Counted from the first letter of the stretch, positions 33,087 to 46,129 are shown. The stretch: 64,000 nucleotides of DNA from Taxillus chinensis (GCA_023512835.1 CM042087.1:5524550-5588549); one strand, 5' to 3'. Program-made: numbers and translations. The notes: generated by a model from the letters alone, not told the origin.

Positions 33087-33650
33087 GACGGCTGGTGGAG
33101 CAACAAACCCTAAACCTAAAACAGAGGGGCTTCTCCTCCTTATATAGACAACACAACATCAAAACGACGTAGTTTTGATTAAGTGAATCCCAGCATCAAA
33201 ACGACGTAGTTTTGATGGAACAAGCTATGACCTTTCCACATCCATACACACCAAAATATTCACAATTCCAACATGGTCCTTTGGGAAAAGATGATTAGAA
33301 TGACAAAACCAAGGTAACCATGCAAAAACATGCCTGGCACGCCAATTTGCACGTGAATTCCCCAATTCACGTGCAACTCCAAATGCACTCCAAATGCGCT
33401 CTCAAACTTCACCCCTAGCCTCCTTGCATCATGTAGAAGACAACCACACTTGCACATGAATTGGACCCATTTCACGTGCACCTCACATACACGTCCGTTT
33501 GGCCTGAAACTTCGTGGTAGATAGAGGATATCATTCTAAGCATCTTTCCTTTTGCATGTGAATTCATTGGAGTCCATTCACTAGGTCAAAATCTAGAAAA
33601 ACTCTACTCGAAGGCAAAACCGTGACTAACTCAAGGTACGGGTCCTTACA
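31881..33650 (-). repeat. 3' LTR of gypsy D
   Basis: Plus-strand ends are CGTCACGCCCC (first T changed to C) and GGTCCTTACA. It contains the GCCTGAAGAGGC array (32395-32510), stem-loop (32798-32827), AT run, CT tract, TATA (33141-33146), twin ACGT palindromes (33158-33216) and a G-box inverted repeat (33347-33376) with perfect 13-bp arms. Confidence 0.9.
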
Positions 33651-33684
33651 TCCTCTCCCCCTTAAGACTTTTCGTCCTCGAAAA
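33651..33684 (-). promoter_or_regulatory. PPT and hairpin of gypsy D
   Basis: On the element strand TTTTCG-AGGA-CGAAAA (33684-33669) precedes CTTAAGGGGGAGAGGA, which abuts the 3' LTR. A T-rich spacer of about 300 bp (33685-33984) separates it from the end of pol. Confidence 0.75.
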
Positions 33685-33984
33685 GAAATGACATACGAGG
33701 AGAACAAACACAAGCTACCCATTTGCCACCCGACAAGCCACCACACCCAAATGGGTCATACACCGCACACAACACATAACAACACATAATAAAGTACCAC
33801 CATAATCCATAACCACAAAAATGCATATAACACATGTCCGCATGTCACGAATACACATCTCAAAACACATCACAAATAAGAACACATGTCTTTAAAAGAC
33901 AATACAAATACACCAAATCGTACACAACTAATACAAGAGAACACATCACTATCCCTTGGCCAACGACCACCTCCCACGCTTAAG

Positions 33985-36900
33985 ATTGTTCGTCCTCGAA
34001 CAAGTTTGGGTGCTGCTCACGCATCACGGACTCACGTTCCCATGTCTCCTCCTCAATGCCACGGTGCTGCCACAAGACGCGAACCAAAGGAATAGCACGA
34101 CCACGCAAAAGCTTCTCTCGCCGATTTAGGATACAGGATAGGGGCCTCAACAATAGACAGGTCATCCTCAATGTCTAAGGTCCCCCAATCGATCACATGG
34201 GTGGGGTCGGGGTGATACTTCCGCAACTCGGGACACGTGAAACACGTTGTGCACTCGACTCGGCCGCAATCGGGTCAGGGTGATACTTCCCCACACGAGT
34301 CGGAACCTCAAAAGGACCAATAAACCGAGGAGATAGCTTGGAACCTCGCCCAAACCGTCGATGTCCACGACGTGGGGAAACATGAAGAAACACATGATCA
34401 CCAACAAAAACTCCAAAGGTCGCCGCCGCTGATCCGCATAAGATTTTTGCCGACTCGAGCCGATAACAACCGCTGTCGAATCAACTTAACCTTCTCGGTA
34501 GCCTCTTGAACCAACTGCGGTCCCAAGAGAGCTCTCCCCCACCTCGGTCCAACACAAAGGTGATCGACACGGCCGCCTATACAATGCCTCAAAAGGAGCC
34601 ATCCCAATGGATGCCTGATAAGCTGTTGTTGTGGGCAAACTCCACCAAAGGAAGGTGAGTTGCCCACGAACCCCCGAAATCTAACACACAGACCCGTAAC
34701 ATGTCCTCCAAGGTCCGATTCGTCCTCTTTGTCCGGCCGTCGGTCTCGGGGTGAAAAGCCGTACTCAAGTGAAGCTTGGTCCCCATAGCCTCCTGCAAAC
34801 CTGCACCAAAAACGGGAAGTGAACCTCGAATCCCGGTCGGAGATAACCGATGATGGTACCCCATGCGGTCTCACAATCTCGTTCATGTACACTTGACTCA
34901 AGGTCCCAATAAAGTCCCGCTCGCGAACAGCCAGGAAATGGGCCGACTTTGTGAGTCGATCCACAATCACCCAAATCATATCTTTCCTCCCCGTGGTGGG
35001 TGGAAGACCGGTCCACAAAATCCATTGCTATGTGGTCCCACTTCCACTCCGCTATGGGCAATGGTCAGAACATGCCCGCCGGCCGCCGATGCTCGGCCTT
35101 CACCTGCCGACACGTGAGGCACCGCGAAACAAAGCCAGCTACATCGCGTTTCATCCCAGGCCACCAAAAATATGCTCGAAGCGCATGGTACATCTTCGTA
35201 CCCCCTGGATGCACAAAGAACTCTAGATTGGTGAAACTCCCTCATCACCTCATCCCCGAGGGAAGGAGCCACTACCAACCGCCCCCGAAATGACAACTCA
35301 TGCTCGGGACCCTCTGTCCAGTCCTCGGATAGCTCCCCGGCCTCAATACGGGCACGGAGAACCTCACACTCGATGTCACCCAACTGTTCCTCCCGGACGC
35401 GCTGGTACAACTCAGGCACAATCACCAAAGGACTCAGGGACTGTCCCACTATCACGAACAACAAGCCGCAACCGCAACATCGCCAACCGCTCCATCGCCT
35501 TCCACTCTCTCACGGCCACCTCGGCTTTCCCTTTTCCGCTCAACGCGTCGCCCACAACATTACCCTTGCCCGGGGTATAGGCAAGAGTAAAGTCAAAGGT
35601 CTGCAAATACTCCACCCATCTCCTTTGCCTCAAATTCAAGTCCTTCGAGTAAAGATGTATCGAAGGATCTTGTGATCCGAGAATACCACAAACTTCTCAC
35701 CCAAGAGGTAATGCTGCCAACTCTTCAGGGCGAAGATGACAACCGCTAACTCAAGGTCATGAGTAGGATAATTCTGCTCATGAGGCTTCAATGCCTTGAC
35801 CCATAAGCCACCACACTATGCTCCTGCATAAGCACACACCCCAATCCAACCCTGGACGCATCGCAATATTCCTCATATGGGATGTCCTCCCGAGGCAACC
35901 TCAACACCGGTGCGGTGGTCAAACGGGTCTTGAGAGTCTCAAACGCCGCCGGCACTTGTCCGTCCACTCAAACTTTACTCCCTTCCGAGTCAACGCCGTC
36001 ATAGGAGCTGCCAAATGGGAGAACCACTCTACAAAATGGCGATAATACCCCGCCAAACCAAGAAAACTACGGATCTCAAAAACGTTGGTTGGCCTCGCCC
36101 ACGATGCCACGACCTCAATCTTGGCCGGGTCCACCCTAACTCCCTCACTTGACACCACATGGCCAAGAAAGTGAACCTCCTGCAGCCAAAACTCACACTT
36201 GCTAAACTTAGCAAGCAATGCCTGGTCCCTCAAGGTTTGCAACATCTGTTGCCAAGTGCTCCACATGCTCCTTCTCGGTCTTGGAATACACCAAGATATC
36301 ATCGATAAACACCACCACGAACGAGTCTAAGTATGGCGCAAAGACTTGGTTCATCAAATGCATGAACACCGCTGGCGCATTAGTGAGCCCGAAAGGCATC
36401 ACGACCCACTCATAATGCCCATACCGCACCGAAAAGCCGTCTTAGGGATGTCCTCCTCCCTAACCCCGAGCCGGTGATACCCCGACCGTAAATCTATTTT
36501 GGAAAACCACTGGGCCCCACTCAATTGGTCAAACAGGTCATCTATCCGAGGCAACGGGTACTCATTCTTCACAATCACCGAATTCGACTTCCGTAGTCGA
36601 TGCAGAGACGAAGTGTGCCATTAGCCTTCTTAGCAAAGAGCACCGGAGCACCCCAAGGTGAGGTACTCGGTCCGATATACCCTTGGCCCACCAACTCCTC
36701 GATATGCCTCTTGTAGCTCCCTCGGCTCGGCTGGCCCCATACGATATGCTACTTGGGAAATCGGACCCATCCCCGGCACCAACTCAATGGTGAACTCCAC
36801 ACTCCTCTTAGGTGGCAAACTCCTCAACTCCTCAGGAAAAACATCCCGAAATTGATCCACAACAGCGGGCCACACCCTCTTTTCCACCTTACCCACCTCG

Positions 36901-37612
36901 GCAAAGGTCGGGGCTGCCAACCTGTGGGTAATGGCACCCCACCTGGTCCAACACCGGCCCGGCCCGACTCGCCTCACGGTCCCACTCCCCCTGCCGGGGT
37001 GCAAGAGGTCCCTGCAGGTGTCACGAAGGATACACGCCGCCGGTAACAGTCTATCTTGGCTTGGAAAGCCATAAGCCAATCCATACCCAAGATCAGGTCA
37101 AAAGTACGCAAGGGCATCACATGCAAGTCAAAACTCAGCTCCACCTCGCCTATGGTTAACACACAGTCACGACACACTCGCCATACCTCAATCCTACCCC
37201 CCACTGGAGACTCAACAACTAGGGGCTTCGCTGCCTCCACACAAGCTAACCCCAAGCTATCTATCACAAGTTCAGCAACAAAAGAACACGATGCACCCGT
37301 ATCGAAGAGAGCAGAAGCTAATGTACGGGAGATCAAAAGGGTACCTCTGACCACCGATGGTCCTGCTCCACCCTCAGCTGGTGGGGGTGGTAGCTCAGCC
37401 TCCTCCTGGTACGTCATCTCCAAGACAAACACCCTTCCTTGGCTCGTGCCACCGGTCGGCTCACTCACCTGGACGCTTCCCGCTAAGGTTGCCTCCGGCC
37501 TCGGTCTGCTGCCGCTCCGGCCTCCCCCGGGGTCGGGTTTGACCGGATCCTGCTTGGCTGGCCTGCCACCGACGAGTTGGTCTCTCGGGTGGTGCACGGA
37601 AGCTAGCATCAC
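33985..37612 (-). pseudogene. Gypsy D pol: protease, RT, RNase H, integrase, chromodomain tail
   Basis: Protease shows ALFDTGASCSFVAEL near 37290, inside the longest open segment (36974-37612). RT has the [13 protein letters not shown] block, MPFGLTNAP near 36390 and the catalytic [11 protein letters not shown] near 36300. The connection block [12 protein letters not shown] and [13 protein letters not shown] is at 36030-36140. RNase H (35650-35890) is frameshifted. Integrase has a HHCC region near 35200, [16 protein letters not shown] near 34970, SDRDSRFTS near 34835 and NRTLEDMLR near 34710. The GRGSKLSPRFIGPFEV module is near 34340, and the tail ends in FEDEQS* near 33985. Integrase copies new DNA into the genome, and chromodomain-type tails of this lineage are thought to guide it to heterochromatin. 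At least eight frame changes make it defective. Confidence 0.8.
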
Positions 37613-38764
37613 TCCTCACGCCGGATGCCATGCCCCCGCCCCGCTCCCCTATTGCCACTCCTGCAAACCCGGCGCAAATGGCCCTCTCGTCCACGGTTGT
37701 TGCATCTCCGGTCCTTCTTGGGGCACTCCCCTTTGAAGTGACCCTGCTCTCCACGAGAAGGGATGCTAGGGTAGACTCCCAGATGGACCACCCTGTCTTC
37801 CGCCGCCAAAGGTGAACCTCCCGGGGTTCACGGATGTCCGGCCCCGATCGCGAAAAGAACTGCTATCCCCTCCTCCGTCTTGAGCCTCTTGGACCCTGCA
37901 TCTCGATCAGGCCCACTCGCAATTGGCGACCCCGATGGGCCTGCTTCCCATCATCCGGCTCTCTCTCGGCTATACGGGCCGTCTCCACGGCCTCGGCATA
38001 GGTCCTCAAGCGTAGAATTGCCACCCTCTCGCTAGGGGCTGGCCTAAGGCCCAAAGTGAACTTGTGGGCCTTCAGGTCCTCCCTTGCCACGGTCTCAGGA
38101 GCAAACCTACTCAAGCTCCAGGAACTCCCGCTCATACTCAGGTACCGTCCTGGATCCCCTGCTTCAAGCTGCCGAATTCTTCCCTCTTCCGCCATCTCAC
38201 CGATTCCGGGAAGAACTCATCATGGAAGAGTTGCAAGAACTCCTCCCAAAGCATGAGTTGCACCGCACGGCTCCCCGCGACACTCGTCCACCACTCCAAA
38301 GCATCCCCCTCCAGTGTCGAATTGCCGGTCGCACCTTGTCCTCTTCCCTGGGGCAGGAGAAAGAAGAACACATGCTCGATCTGCCTCAACCACCGCTCGC
38401 CTACCACGGGATCTCCTTCCCCCTTAAATCGCGGAGGTTGTTCCTTTCGGAACCGTGTCACCACGTCATCCTCTCGCACGAGTTGGTACACCACCCGGCG
38501 AACTCTCACGCTCACGAGGCGGCTCTCCTACCGGTGGTGGTGGTGGTGGCACCACCGCTGTGCCGCTATCTCACGGCGCACCTCCTCCCGAACGTCCTGC
38601 CGGAGTCCCTCCCGTAGCTCTCGTACCTCCAGCCGGATGCCTTCTTGTAGCTATGCCAGTAAAAACGCATGCCCTCCAACGGACGGTCCCGCACCCGGAC
38701 CCTCATGGGCAGATGACTCATCGCCCAATGCCCCGGACGCACGTGTCACTCTTCTCGGCGGCAT
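37613..38764 (-). pseudogene. Gypsy D gag
   Basis: The start codon at 38762-38764 gives MPPRRVTRASGAL. A frameshift follows near 38655. The gag core (FKGEGDPVVGERWLRQIEHV, then LEGDALEWW and FFPESVRW) lies at 38138-38515, and the REDLKAHKFTLGLRP block near 38070. The zinc-knuckle region near 37690-37770 keeps GHFKGEC and GHLRRVC, but Cys residues are lost (CNNRGREGH), so both knuckles look broken. Gypsy E has a better gag for comparison. Confidence 0.75.
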
Positions 38765-39170
38765 TCTTACTACACGAAGTAAGAAGCACAACGTCAAAAC
38801 AATTTTATAATCTATCGCGTCACTACCTCTACCCCACTGATCAATTCCACTATCACATGACATTACACACATACATTGCATCAATCACATTGCACGATTC
38901 AAGTACACATTGCCAAACAAATCGAGTTGCACATTTCACTTAATCATATGATCTTCCACAGTTTAGCATACATTCACAAGAAATGCAACTAGTGCCCTAA
39001 TGCCAATGCATACAAATCCTACCACAAGACTAGACTACCCTAAGTACACCTTGGAGGCTCAAAGAGGACCATGTTGATCGGGCATGCCCCTCCAGGCTCC
39101 TCCAAAGGACGTAGGATAACCAGGTCCACCCACTACCCTAGGCCAACTAGACCATGCTCCGATACCATAT
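38765..39170 (-). promoter_or_regulatory. Leader and primer-binding site of gypsy D
   Basis: TGGTATCGGAGC on the element strand (39156-39167) lies three bases from the 5' LTR, a Met-tRNA-type primer site. The rest is non-coding leader up to the gag start. Confidence 0.8.
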
Positions 39171-40322
39171 TGTCACGCCCCGGATTTCCAACCCGAGGAA
39201 ACCGGTACGTGACTCCCCTTTACCCACACAGAGGGCAAAGGGGTTAGGATACAAACCAAGACTATCACATTTTAAACATCCACAACATTCAAGAAAGTAA
39301 TGTTCATAAAAGCAATCCAAACCAGTTTATTACAACAAAATCCTTTCCAATCCCATCCCCACTGGGGTTACATCAATTCCCATAAGAAAAACAAAACATA
39401 AATGGAAGAGAGTAAAAATAATTATGGTCTTCCACCTTGGTGTATCCACCTAACGCCTGTAAGTCCCTGGAAAACAAGCAAACACAGTAGGAGGGGTGAG
39501 CAACCACAGCTCAGTAGGGATCAAGTCTCCCCAACCCTTCCCATGCTCCTAGCGGCTACATGCATGTGCACGGGTGTAGTGACATGACAGTATTAGGAAA
39601 AGAAGTTAAGACATCACACAAGTGAGCGTAACCCCAGCCCCAGCCCACACCGGCTAACAAAACACATCTCAAGCAAGTAGTTTAACCGCCTCTTCAGGCC
39701 CTCGATTTAACCGCCTCTCAGGCAAAGTAGTTTAACCGCCTCTTCAGGCCACTGGTTTAACCACCTCTCAGGCAAAGTAGTTTAACCGCCTCTTCAGGCC
39801 GAATAGCACAATCATGCACACAACACGCACCACAATCACTCAAGCATAAAACCAAACACTTGGTGTGCACCCGTTCACGGTGCACCAACCCAATCATTCA
39901 GGCAATAGAACAAACACCCAACATGCATACTTACACCGAATCACAAGTCCAACCACACAGGCATTTTATCAAACATGTACTAGGCATATACACACAACAA
40001 TATTCACACAGGCATTTCATCAAACATGTAACATGCACCAACCACCTAACAAATGGAATCACACCAGAATGCCATTGAAGGCCAACATCCATATAGGAGA
40101 TCACACCTATATGGATTACATATATATATATATATATAACAGATATAACCCATAATCTGCCCCTAGAACCCTAGGACAGAGGAGGATTTAGGAAGAACGC
40201 AACCCCCTACCTCAAGTAGGACGCAACAACACGGCAATAGTCCGATCCCACACCGAACGCCGTCCACCCACGAGACTCGACCACCCACGCAAGACGCCTG
40301 GGCCGCAACCAGGAGCTCTCCT

Positions 40323-40377
<55 letters not shown>

Positions 40378-40937
40378 GACGGCTGGTGGAGCAACAAACC
40401 CTAAACCCAAAACAGAGGGGCTTCTCCTCCTTATATAGACAACACAACATCAAAACGACGTAGTTTTGTTTAAGTGAATCCCAAGATCAAAACGACGTAG
40501 TTTTGATGGAACAAGCTATGACCTTTCCACATCCATACACACCAAAATATTCACAATTCCAACATGGTCCTTTGGGAAAAGATGATTAGAATGACAAAAC
40601 CAAGGTAACCATGCAAAAACATGCTTGCACGCCAATTTACACGTGAATTCCCCAATTCACGTGTAACTCCAAATGCACTCCAAATGCGCTCAAACTTCAC
40701 CCCTAGCCTCCTTGCATCATGTAGAAGACAACCACACTTGCACGTGAATTGGACCCATTTCACGTGCACCTCACATACACGTCCGTTTGGCCTGAAACTT
40801 CGTGGTAGATAGAGGACATCATTCTAAGCATCTTTCCTTTTGCATGTGAATTCATTGGAGTCCATTCACTAGGTCAAAATCTAGAAAAACTCTACTCGAA
40901 GGCAAAACGTGACTAACTCAAGGTACGGGTCCTTACA
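39171..40937 (-). repeat. 5' LTR of gypsy D
   Basis: This is the partner of 31881-33650, with the same modules: array (39675-39800), stem-loop (40087-40116), CT tract (40325-40375), TATA (40432-40437), twin palindromes (40449-40507) and inverted repeat (40637-40666). In the last, both arms differ from the other LTR by a matched change. Confidence 0.9.
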
Positions 40938-40942
40938 CCGAC
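40938..40942. other. Target-site duplication of gypsy D, right
   Basis: CCGAC, compare CCGAT at 31876-31880. Confidence 0.75.
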
Positions 40943-42697
40943 CTTCGACCCGTTGACCATTGACCTTCGACCCTGCCGACACTTCTACCTTTTGACCCGT
41001 TGACCTTCGCTGTGTGGCCTCTTTTGCTAGCATTCTCGCTGGCTACTCACGGGATACGTTTTATTAGCTGGCCATTTTTGTCGAGATGTTTTTCAACGCC
41101 TGTCTGTCACATGTACTCACAAAAAACGAAAAGGCAATCACAGGACCCCCGATTTTACACACGTGTCGTCCAACCACTAGACAAAAGCCAGAATCTTACA
41201 ATTAAAAATGCTGGCATTCATAATAGAGCATTAAATGCCGCAATCAAGGCAATCCAGCCAAATTGAGCCAGCTCTTTAAAACCGGTCTTCGCCCATGCAA
41301 AGAAAAAAGGGGGTTCGAGCAAGGAAAAAAAAAGGGGAGTTCGGTAGAGAGAAAAAAAAGGAGAGTTCGTCCAAAAAAAAAAGAGAGTTCAAGAGAGAGA
41401 AAAAACCAGAGTTCGCAGAGAGAAAAAACTAGAAAACTCTGCTCGCCATCTTCATGCCTAGCTCCCTAATCCCAAAAGAGGAACACCCAAGTTTTCGCTC
41501 AACACTCTCCCTGTCCCGAAATCAAAATCGCCCATCCTTTCCAACTCCTCTTTCCTTCTTTCTCGTTATAGCTCTCTTTCTCCCAGGAAAAAAACACAAA
41601 CAAACAACCCAGTTCTGCCCCCTTCCTCTTACGTTTTTCATCAAAACAAAAAAAAAGACAAAAAAAAAACAATTCTTCTTCATTTCCCTATTTCTTATGC
41701 CCACTTTCCTTATTCCCAGTCACCAAAAATCTCAAACCCAAAAAAAATACGTCACTCCAATCTCCAAATACCAGGAAATCCTCCTCACAAATCTTGTTGC
41801 TAGATTTGTTGGTTCTAATTCGGGCAAGTGACTATCGGCGCCGACAGAGCTCAAACAGAAGATTGGTATTGCAAGCCCCAAAGTCGGTTCTATCTTTATT
41901 TATTCATTACTTTTCAGCTTATTTACATTGATATATGATGTAATTCTTAGTATTTCCTTGTATTTCTTTTCCTTTTATTGGTATGCATTGTGTTTTGCTT
42001 GTATTTCCCTTTCTTTTTGTATATGTGTATGTTGTAATATGTAAAGTATAGCAAAAAAAACAAAGAAAGAAAGAGAAAGAGAGAGAGAGCAAAGGGAGGC
42101 ATGAAGAAAAAGAGTGGGTCGTTATTTGATTTATGGATGTCACAATCACACACATCACTTTATACGTTATTGTGTTAGTTCATAGTTTTATCCTTGCAAA
42201 AAGAAGCAAAAAAAAAGAGAAAACATTTTCAAAACAAAAAAAAAACAAAAAAAATGTTTTCAAGTCAAAACGTATTTCCATTTTTAGGATTTCCAATTCC
42301 ATGTAAAAAAACAAAAAAAAAACAAAAAGCATATTTTAATTTCCAAAATAAAACCAAAAACTAAAACAAACTCCTAAGATCTCATTCTCCACTTCAAACA
42401 AAAACCCAAAACTTTTTTAGGATTCCCTTTAGAAATTTAGGGTAAATCCATTTTAATCATGACTTTAATAAATAACTTAGCTAAATAAAAACCATAGAGT
42501 TTTTAAGAAACCTAACCCAATTGTGGTAGTGCAAATAAAATAGAAAATCTCCTCCTCCAAAAATAAATACCGAAAGGGCGCTGTAGGGGTGCTAATCCTT
42601 CTCTTCACGTAACCAACTTCGGAACCCTTCTCTGATAACGCAGACCACACCTTTAAACTACTCAAAGTAGAGGGTATCCAGCTGTACCCCAAAAATA

Positions 42698-42812
42698 GTT
42701 GGCGGCGACTCTAAAATTTCTCACCATTGGTTTAGTTTGAGCTCACCCCAAACGGGCCCGGATGAAAACCAGTGATGACACCTGTGACTTAAAAAATTGT
42801 AGGGAGGACACC
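42698..42812 (+). promoter_or_regulatory. Ogre-type primer site and leader fragment
   Basis: GTTGGCGGCGACTCTA follows the LTR end. Ogre/Tat elements use a primer site of this TGGCGACTC type, complementary to an Arg tRNA. The leader motif GAGCTCACCCCAAACGGGCC recurs inverted at 51228-51255. The right boundary near 42812 is approximate; the internal region is missing. Confidence 0.55.
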
Positions 42813-44897
42813 TTATCAATGCGGTCCTTACATATATTCTAGGTTATGTTGGTGTCGGTTAGATCATCCTAGGAGCATATGTGGGAATGGATGCATCTCT
42901 AGTGGTATGATCATGTGCATATAGGGCACTAGATTGTCATTGTGTGTAAAGACTCGTATTTGAATAGTAGTGAGAGATAGCCATTTTATGGCAATGCAAC
43001 TATTTGGACGGTAGTGTAGCCATCGGTGTCGGCATTTCGACAGTACTTGGGCCCAATGCCGAGTCGGGGCCCCGAGTGACCCAATTGTTGACTTTTTCGG
43101 GTTAATTGGTTAACTTTGCGTTTACGCGGACATTTGAGTATGATAATATCTTTCTAGTATTGTGCTCGTCATTTCAAGCATTTTGACAAGAATCGGGTTC
43201 ATTTTGGAGTTCGTGACCTCGAGAGGTCAATTATTGCTTGGGAGGCCAATTATTAGCAAGAGTATAAATATTTAAGAAACTGCCTTATCCTTTTAATTGC
43301 TTAGTGTGTGCGTGTTTGAGCAAGAGAGAGAGAGAGAGGTCAAGAGTTTGGTGCTTTGGGGTGATTCACAAATAATCTTTCCGAGTAGGTGTGCTTGAGC
43401 CTCTTAGTTTGATTCTGTCTTTCAATATGCACGAATTTATCATGATTTATGAAATTGGGTATGCACCCAAGGTTTTGGGGGAAATCCAATTTTGGGTTAG
43501 ATCTAATGGTTTAGCATAATATCTCGTGATTAAGAACTGATTTATATCACTTTATATATGTAATTTTGTAGTTTGTTCAGGAAAACATGTGTTTGTAGGT
43601 GCCTGGGGGGTCGCTGGTTTGATTCCAGAAAAAGAACAGGCAAAAACGATAATGAACAGTACCCTGGCGAATTTTAGGGTCAAAGTTTGCGATCGGTAGC
43701 TTCATAGTCGCGGCTTCAGCGATCGGCGGCTTCGTAGTCGGCAGCCTCGCAATTAACAATCGTAGCCAGAACTCGTAGTCGGCGGCCTTCGTAGTCCGCA
43801 GCTTCATTCTCGCAACTTCGCTCCCAAAGCGTGTTCCACAAAGAGTGTTCTATACTTAAGTTACAATGTAAATAGCGAAATACCCTCCTTTCGGATTCAA
43901 AGAAAAATACTAGAAAATTTAATTCCCACTCCTTCAAAATATGAAAATTGGGATTTAGTGTGAAATCTCGAAAAAATCCAGTTTTTCGTAGAGGTGAAAT
44001 TTTGGAAAGTGGGGTTAGACATCTTAGAAAAATCCCCAAAAAATCAGATTATCTTAGGTATGATATGGAGACCCAATGCCGAGACTTTTTATTGCAAGAA
44101 AACAACCGCTATGAGTATCTTCTTCCTTGGTCAAGGTATGAGGATCAATTTGTAAAGACCGGCCTTAGTTATAAAGGGAGGTTTGTGGATCTACATGCCA
44201 TACCTGGTGTTAGTATGTTGGTTCAAGGATTTGGAGCCTTGGGCTCTATGACTTGTTAGTGTTCTCACCGTGATGATAGGCCGTGGCCTGAGTTGAGACG
44301 TTGAGCCCGTGGAGCTAGGGCTAAGTGCCCTAAGCTGGAGCCGTTGAGCTCGTGGAGCTGAGCTAAGATCCTGTTGAGGATTGTGTTGAGCCGTTGAGTT
44401 CATAGAGCTAGGGTTGAGTGCCCTAAGCCGGGATCCTGTTGAGGATCGTGAACAAGCTATCCTGTGTGGGCAAGCTGGGTCTTGATGTTTGTTTGTAGGC
44501 TGAGTCATGATGATTGTGCACACTACACGATGCACAAGTACACCGAGCATATAGTATGGACTTGTTTGTTCGCATGATGTGGAGCTTTAGGGTCATTTAT
44601 TGAGCTTCTCGCTCACCCCTACTTGTTATTTCCCCTTTTCAGGTGTGACTCGAGACTAGTGGAGGACTTTCTTCCAGGAGGACATGCCCACTACTCTAAT
44701 GTATGATATAGTCTTGTATTCTGTATTATTTTGTGTGATATCCCGGACAAGGGTCCGTGGACAACTGTACTTACACACGCTTATTATATGATGTTTGTAT
44801 AGACTGTTTGACCTATTGTATGCCGTTGATGGTATGCGAAAGTACGGGATTACCCTTGATATATGACTGTTTGACCTATTGTATCCCCCCTCATTTG
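42813..44897 (+). repeat. LTR-like region of gypsy family B
   Basis: No clear left end is visible; the sequence may start near 42848. A TATA-like GTATAAATATTTAAG is near 43261, followed by a short GA tract at 43326-43338. Degenerate repeats with CGGCGGCTTCGTAGTC are at 43690-43810, and repeats with GTTGAGC and GTGGAGCT at 44290-44470. The last 220 bp match 30830-31000, the end of another family B LTR. Its final part, primer site and leader are deleted before gag. Confidence 0.5.
44290..44470 (+). repeat. Tandem repeats in family B LTR
   Basis: Three degenerate units carry GTTGAGC(C)CGTGGAGCT, CTAAGTGCCCTAAGC or GATCCTGTTGAGGAT. Open frames here are repeat-derived. Confidence 0.65.
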
Positions 44898-44921
44898 TTG
44901 TTTGTTGTTGTGGCCGGTGTG

Positions 44922-46020
44922 ATGGCACCACCAAGGAGAGTTGTTTGAGGCTAGTGCCAGGCAGAGGAGCCTACGATAGAGTCGAGGCACCTAGGGAGCA
45001 AAGTTTGCAAGCAGAGTTCGCCACCTCCCGTTGTGGGACCTAACTTGGCTTAGGTGTTGTTTCAGCTACCGGAGCCCATGCAGGGTATGTAGGGCTCGAT
45101 GAGGGAGATGACTAGGGAGGTGGATGAGCTAAAGAGGCAACGAGGAGGAGGCGAGGGTGGTGCAGGATATGCACCGGCAAGAGCTTGTGACAGAGCCGGC
45201 GTGACGAGGAGTGGACTGGGTCAGTACATTTTTTGAAATACGCACCAAGGACTTTTGAGGATGGTTCACGGCTAGAGGCAACCGAGGGCTGGATTAGGTG
45301 GACAGAGGACATCTTCAAGATGATTGGAGTGCCAGGATGAGGAGTGGGTGCGAGTGGCGACGCACTATCTATTGGGTATCCCATGTAGGTGGTGGGAGTC
45401 CACTAGGGTTGTCCATGGCATTCGTATGAGCTGGAGAGAGTTTGTGGAGCACTTCTTTGGGGAGTATTTTCACAACTCGTTGCGGTATGCATGACGGAGA
45501 GAGTATTATGAGCTTGTGTAGGGTAGCAAGACTATGGGTGAGTATATGCAAGCCTTCGCGGATTTAGGGCGGTTTGCTCTTGAGGTATGGGAAAAGGAAG
45601 CCGGTAAGATGCAAGAATTTATTCAGGGCTTGAGGCCATCTTTGAAAAATAAATTGGATGTGATGCGGTTGACCAACTATAGGGAGGCGGTCGACAAGGT
45701 ACTTATTATTGAGCGAGCTCGAGATCGAGGCGATAACCCGAGACCGGGAGGTTCGGTAGGTATAAGCAAGAAGAAGCGAGTAGGGAGAGCAATGCCACTC
45801 ATCCTGAGAGGAGGCAGGTGTAGAGGATTTCCACCCAGGCGGTGGGACATCGTGAGAGTTTAGCCACTGGAGGTCGGTACTTGTTGGAGTTGTGGTTTGA
45901 CCGGACATTTGTCGAGAGACTGCCCGAGGAAAAAGATGGCATGTTACCGATTCGGGAAAGTGGGGCATGGAGCTAGGGAATGTTTTACTTTTAGCTCGAC
46001 TAGCGGTGTAGGTCCTCGTC
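44922..46020 (+). pseudogene. Gypsy B gag
   Basis: A start at 44922 (MAPPRRVV) resembles other gypsy gags of the window. Recognisable later blocks are REFVEHFFGEYFHNSLRYA-like residues near 45430, MGEYMQAFADLGRFAL near 45540, and FIQGLRPSLKNKLDV near 45620. The first zinc knuckle (CWSCGLTGHLSRDC, 45880-45920) is intact; the second (CYRFGKVGHGAREC) has Phe in place of Cys. Many stops in the first half make it non-functional. Confidence 0.7.
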
Positions 46021-46129
46021 CAAGAGAGCATGGATAGAGGAGTGGGGCTCCCTCTCGAGAGGTTGGTGCCGCCGGCACCGAGCATACTGACCCGACGTGC
46101 GGTGCGGCGGCCTCGGCGGGAGGCGCAAG

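Larger units (their letters stand above)
31881..40937 (-). mobile_element. Complete Ty3/gypsy chromovirus, family D (Tekay/Del-like)
   Basis: This 9,057-bp element has near-identical LTRs (1770 and 1767 bp), a CCGAT/CCGAC target duplication, a primer site (39156-39167) and a polypurine tract (33651-33666). On the minus strand the order is gag, protease, RT, RNase H, integrase and chromodomain tail. It is the best-preserved gypsy of the window and the reference used here for families A and E. Pol still has many frameshifts. Confidence 0.9.
31199..42697 (+). repeat. Ogre/Tat-type LTR, split by gypsy D
   Basis: It starts TGTTGGACCCCATTTTGTC at 31199 and ends CCCCAAAAATA at 42697, directly before the primer site. 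Without the insertion (31881-40937) it is about 2.4 kb. The reverse complement at 51295-52186 shares both ends but lacks the middle. Inside are 9-bp CCTCGAAGC repeats (31714-31810), CTTCGACCC repeats on both sides of the insertion, and very A-rich stretches at 41300-41760 and 42040-42350. Open frames in the A-rich parts are compositional. Confidence 0.7.

Noticed and set aside
41263..41831. Open frames rich in Lys, Arg and Pro
   Set aside because: The sequence is an A-rich part of the Ogre-type LTR; frames come from composition and are not seen in the other LTR copy.
44191..44550. 119-codon minus-strand frame with Ser/Leu/Arg repeats
   Set aside because: It runs through the tandem repeats of the family B LTR and is antisense to the element.
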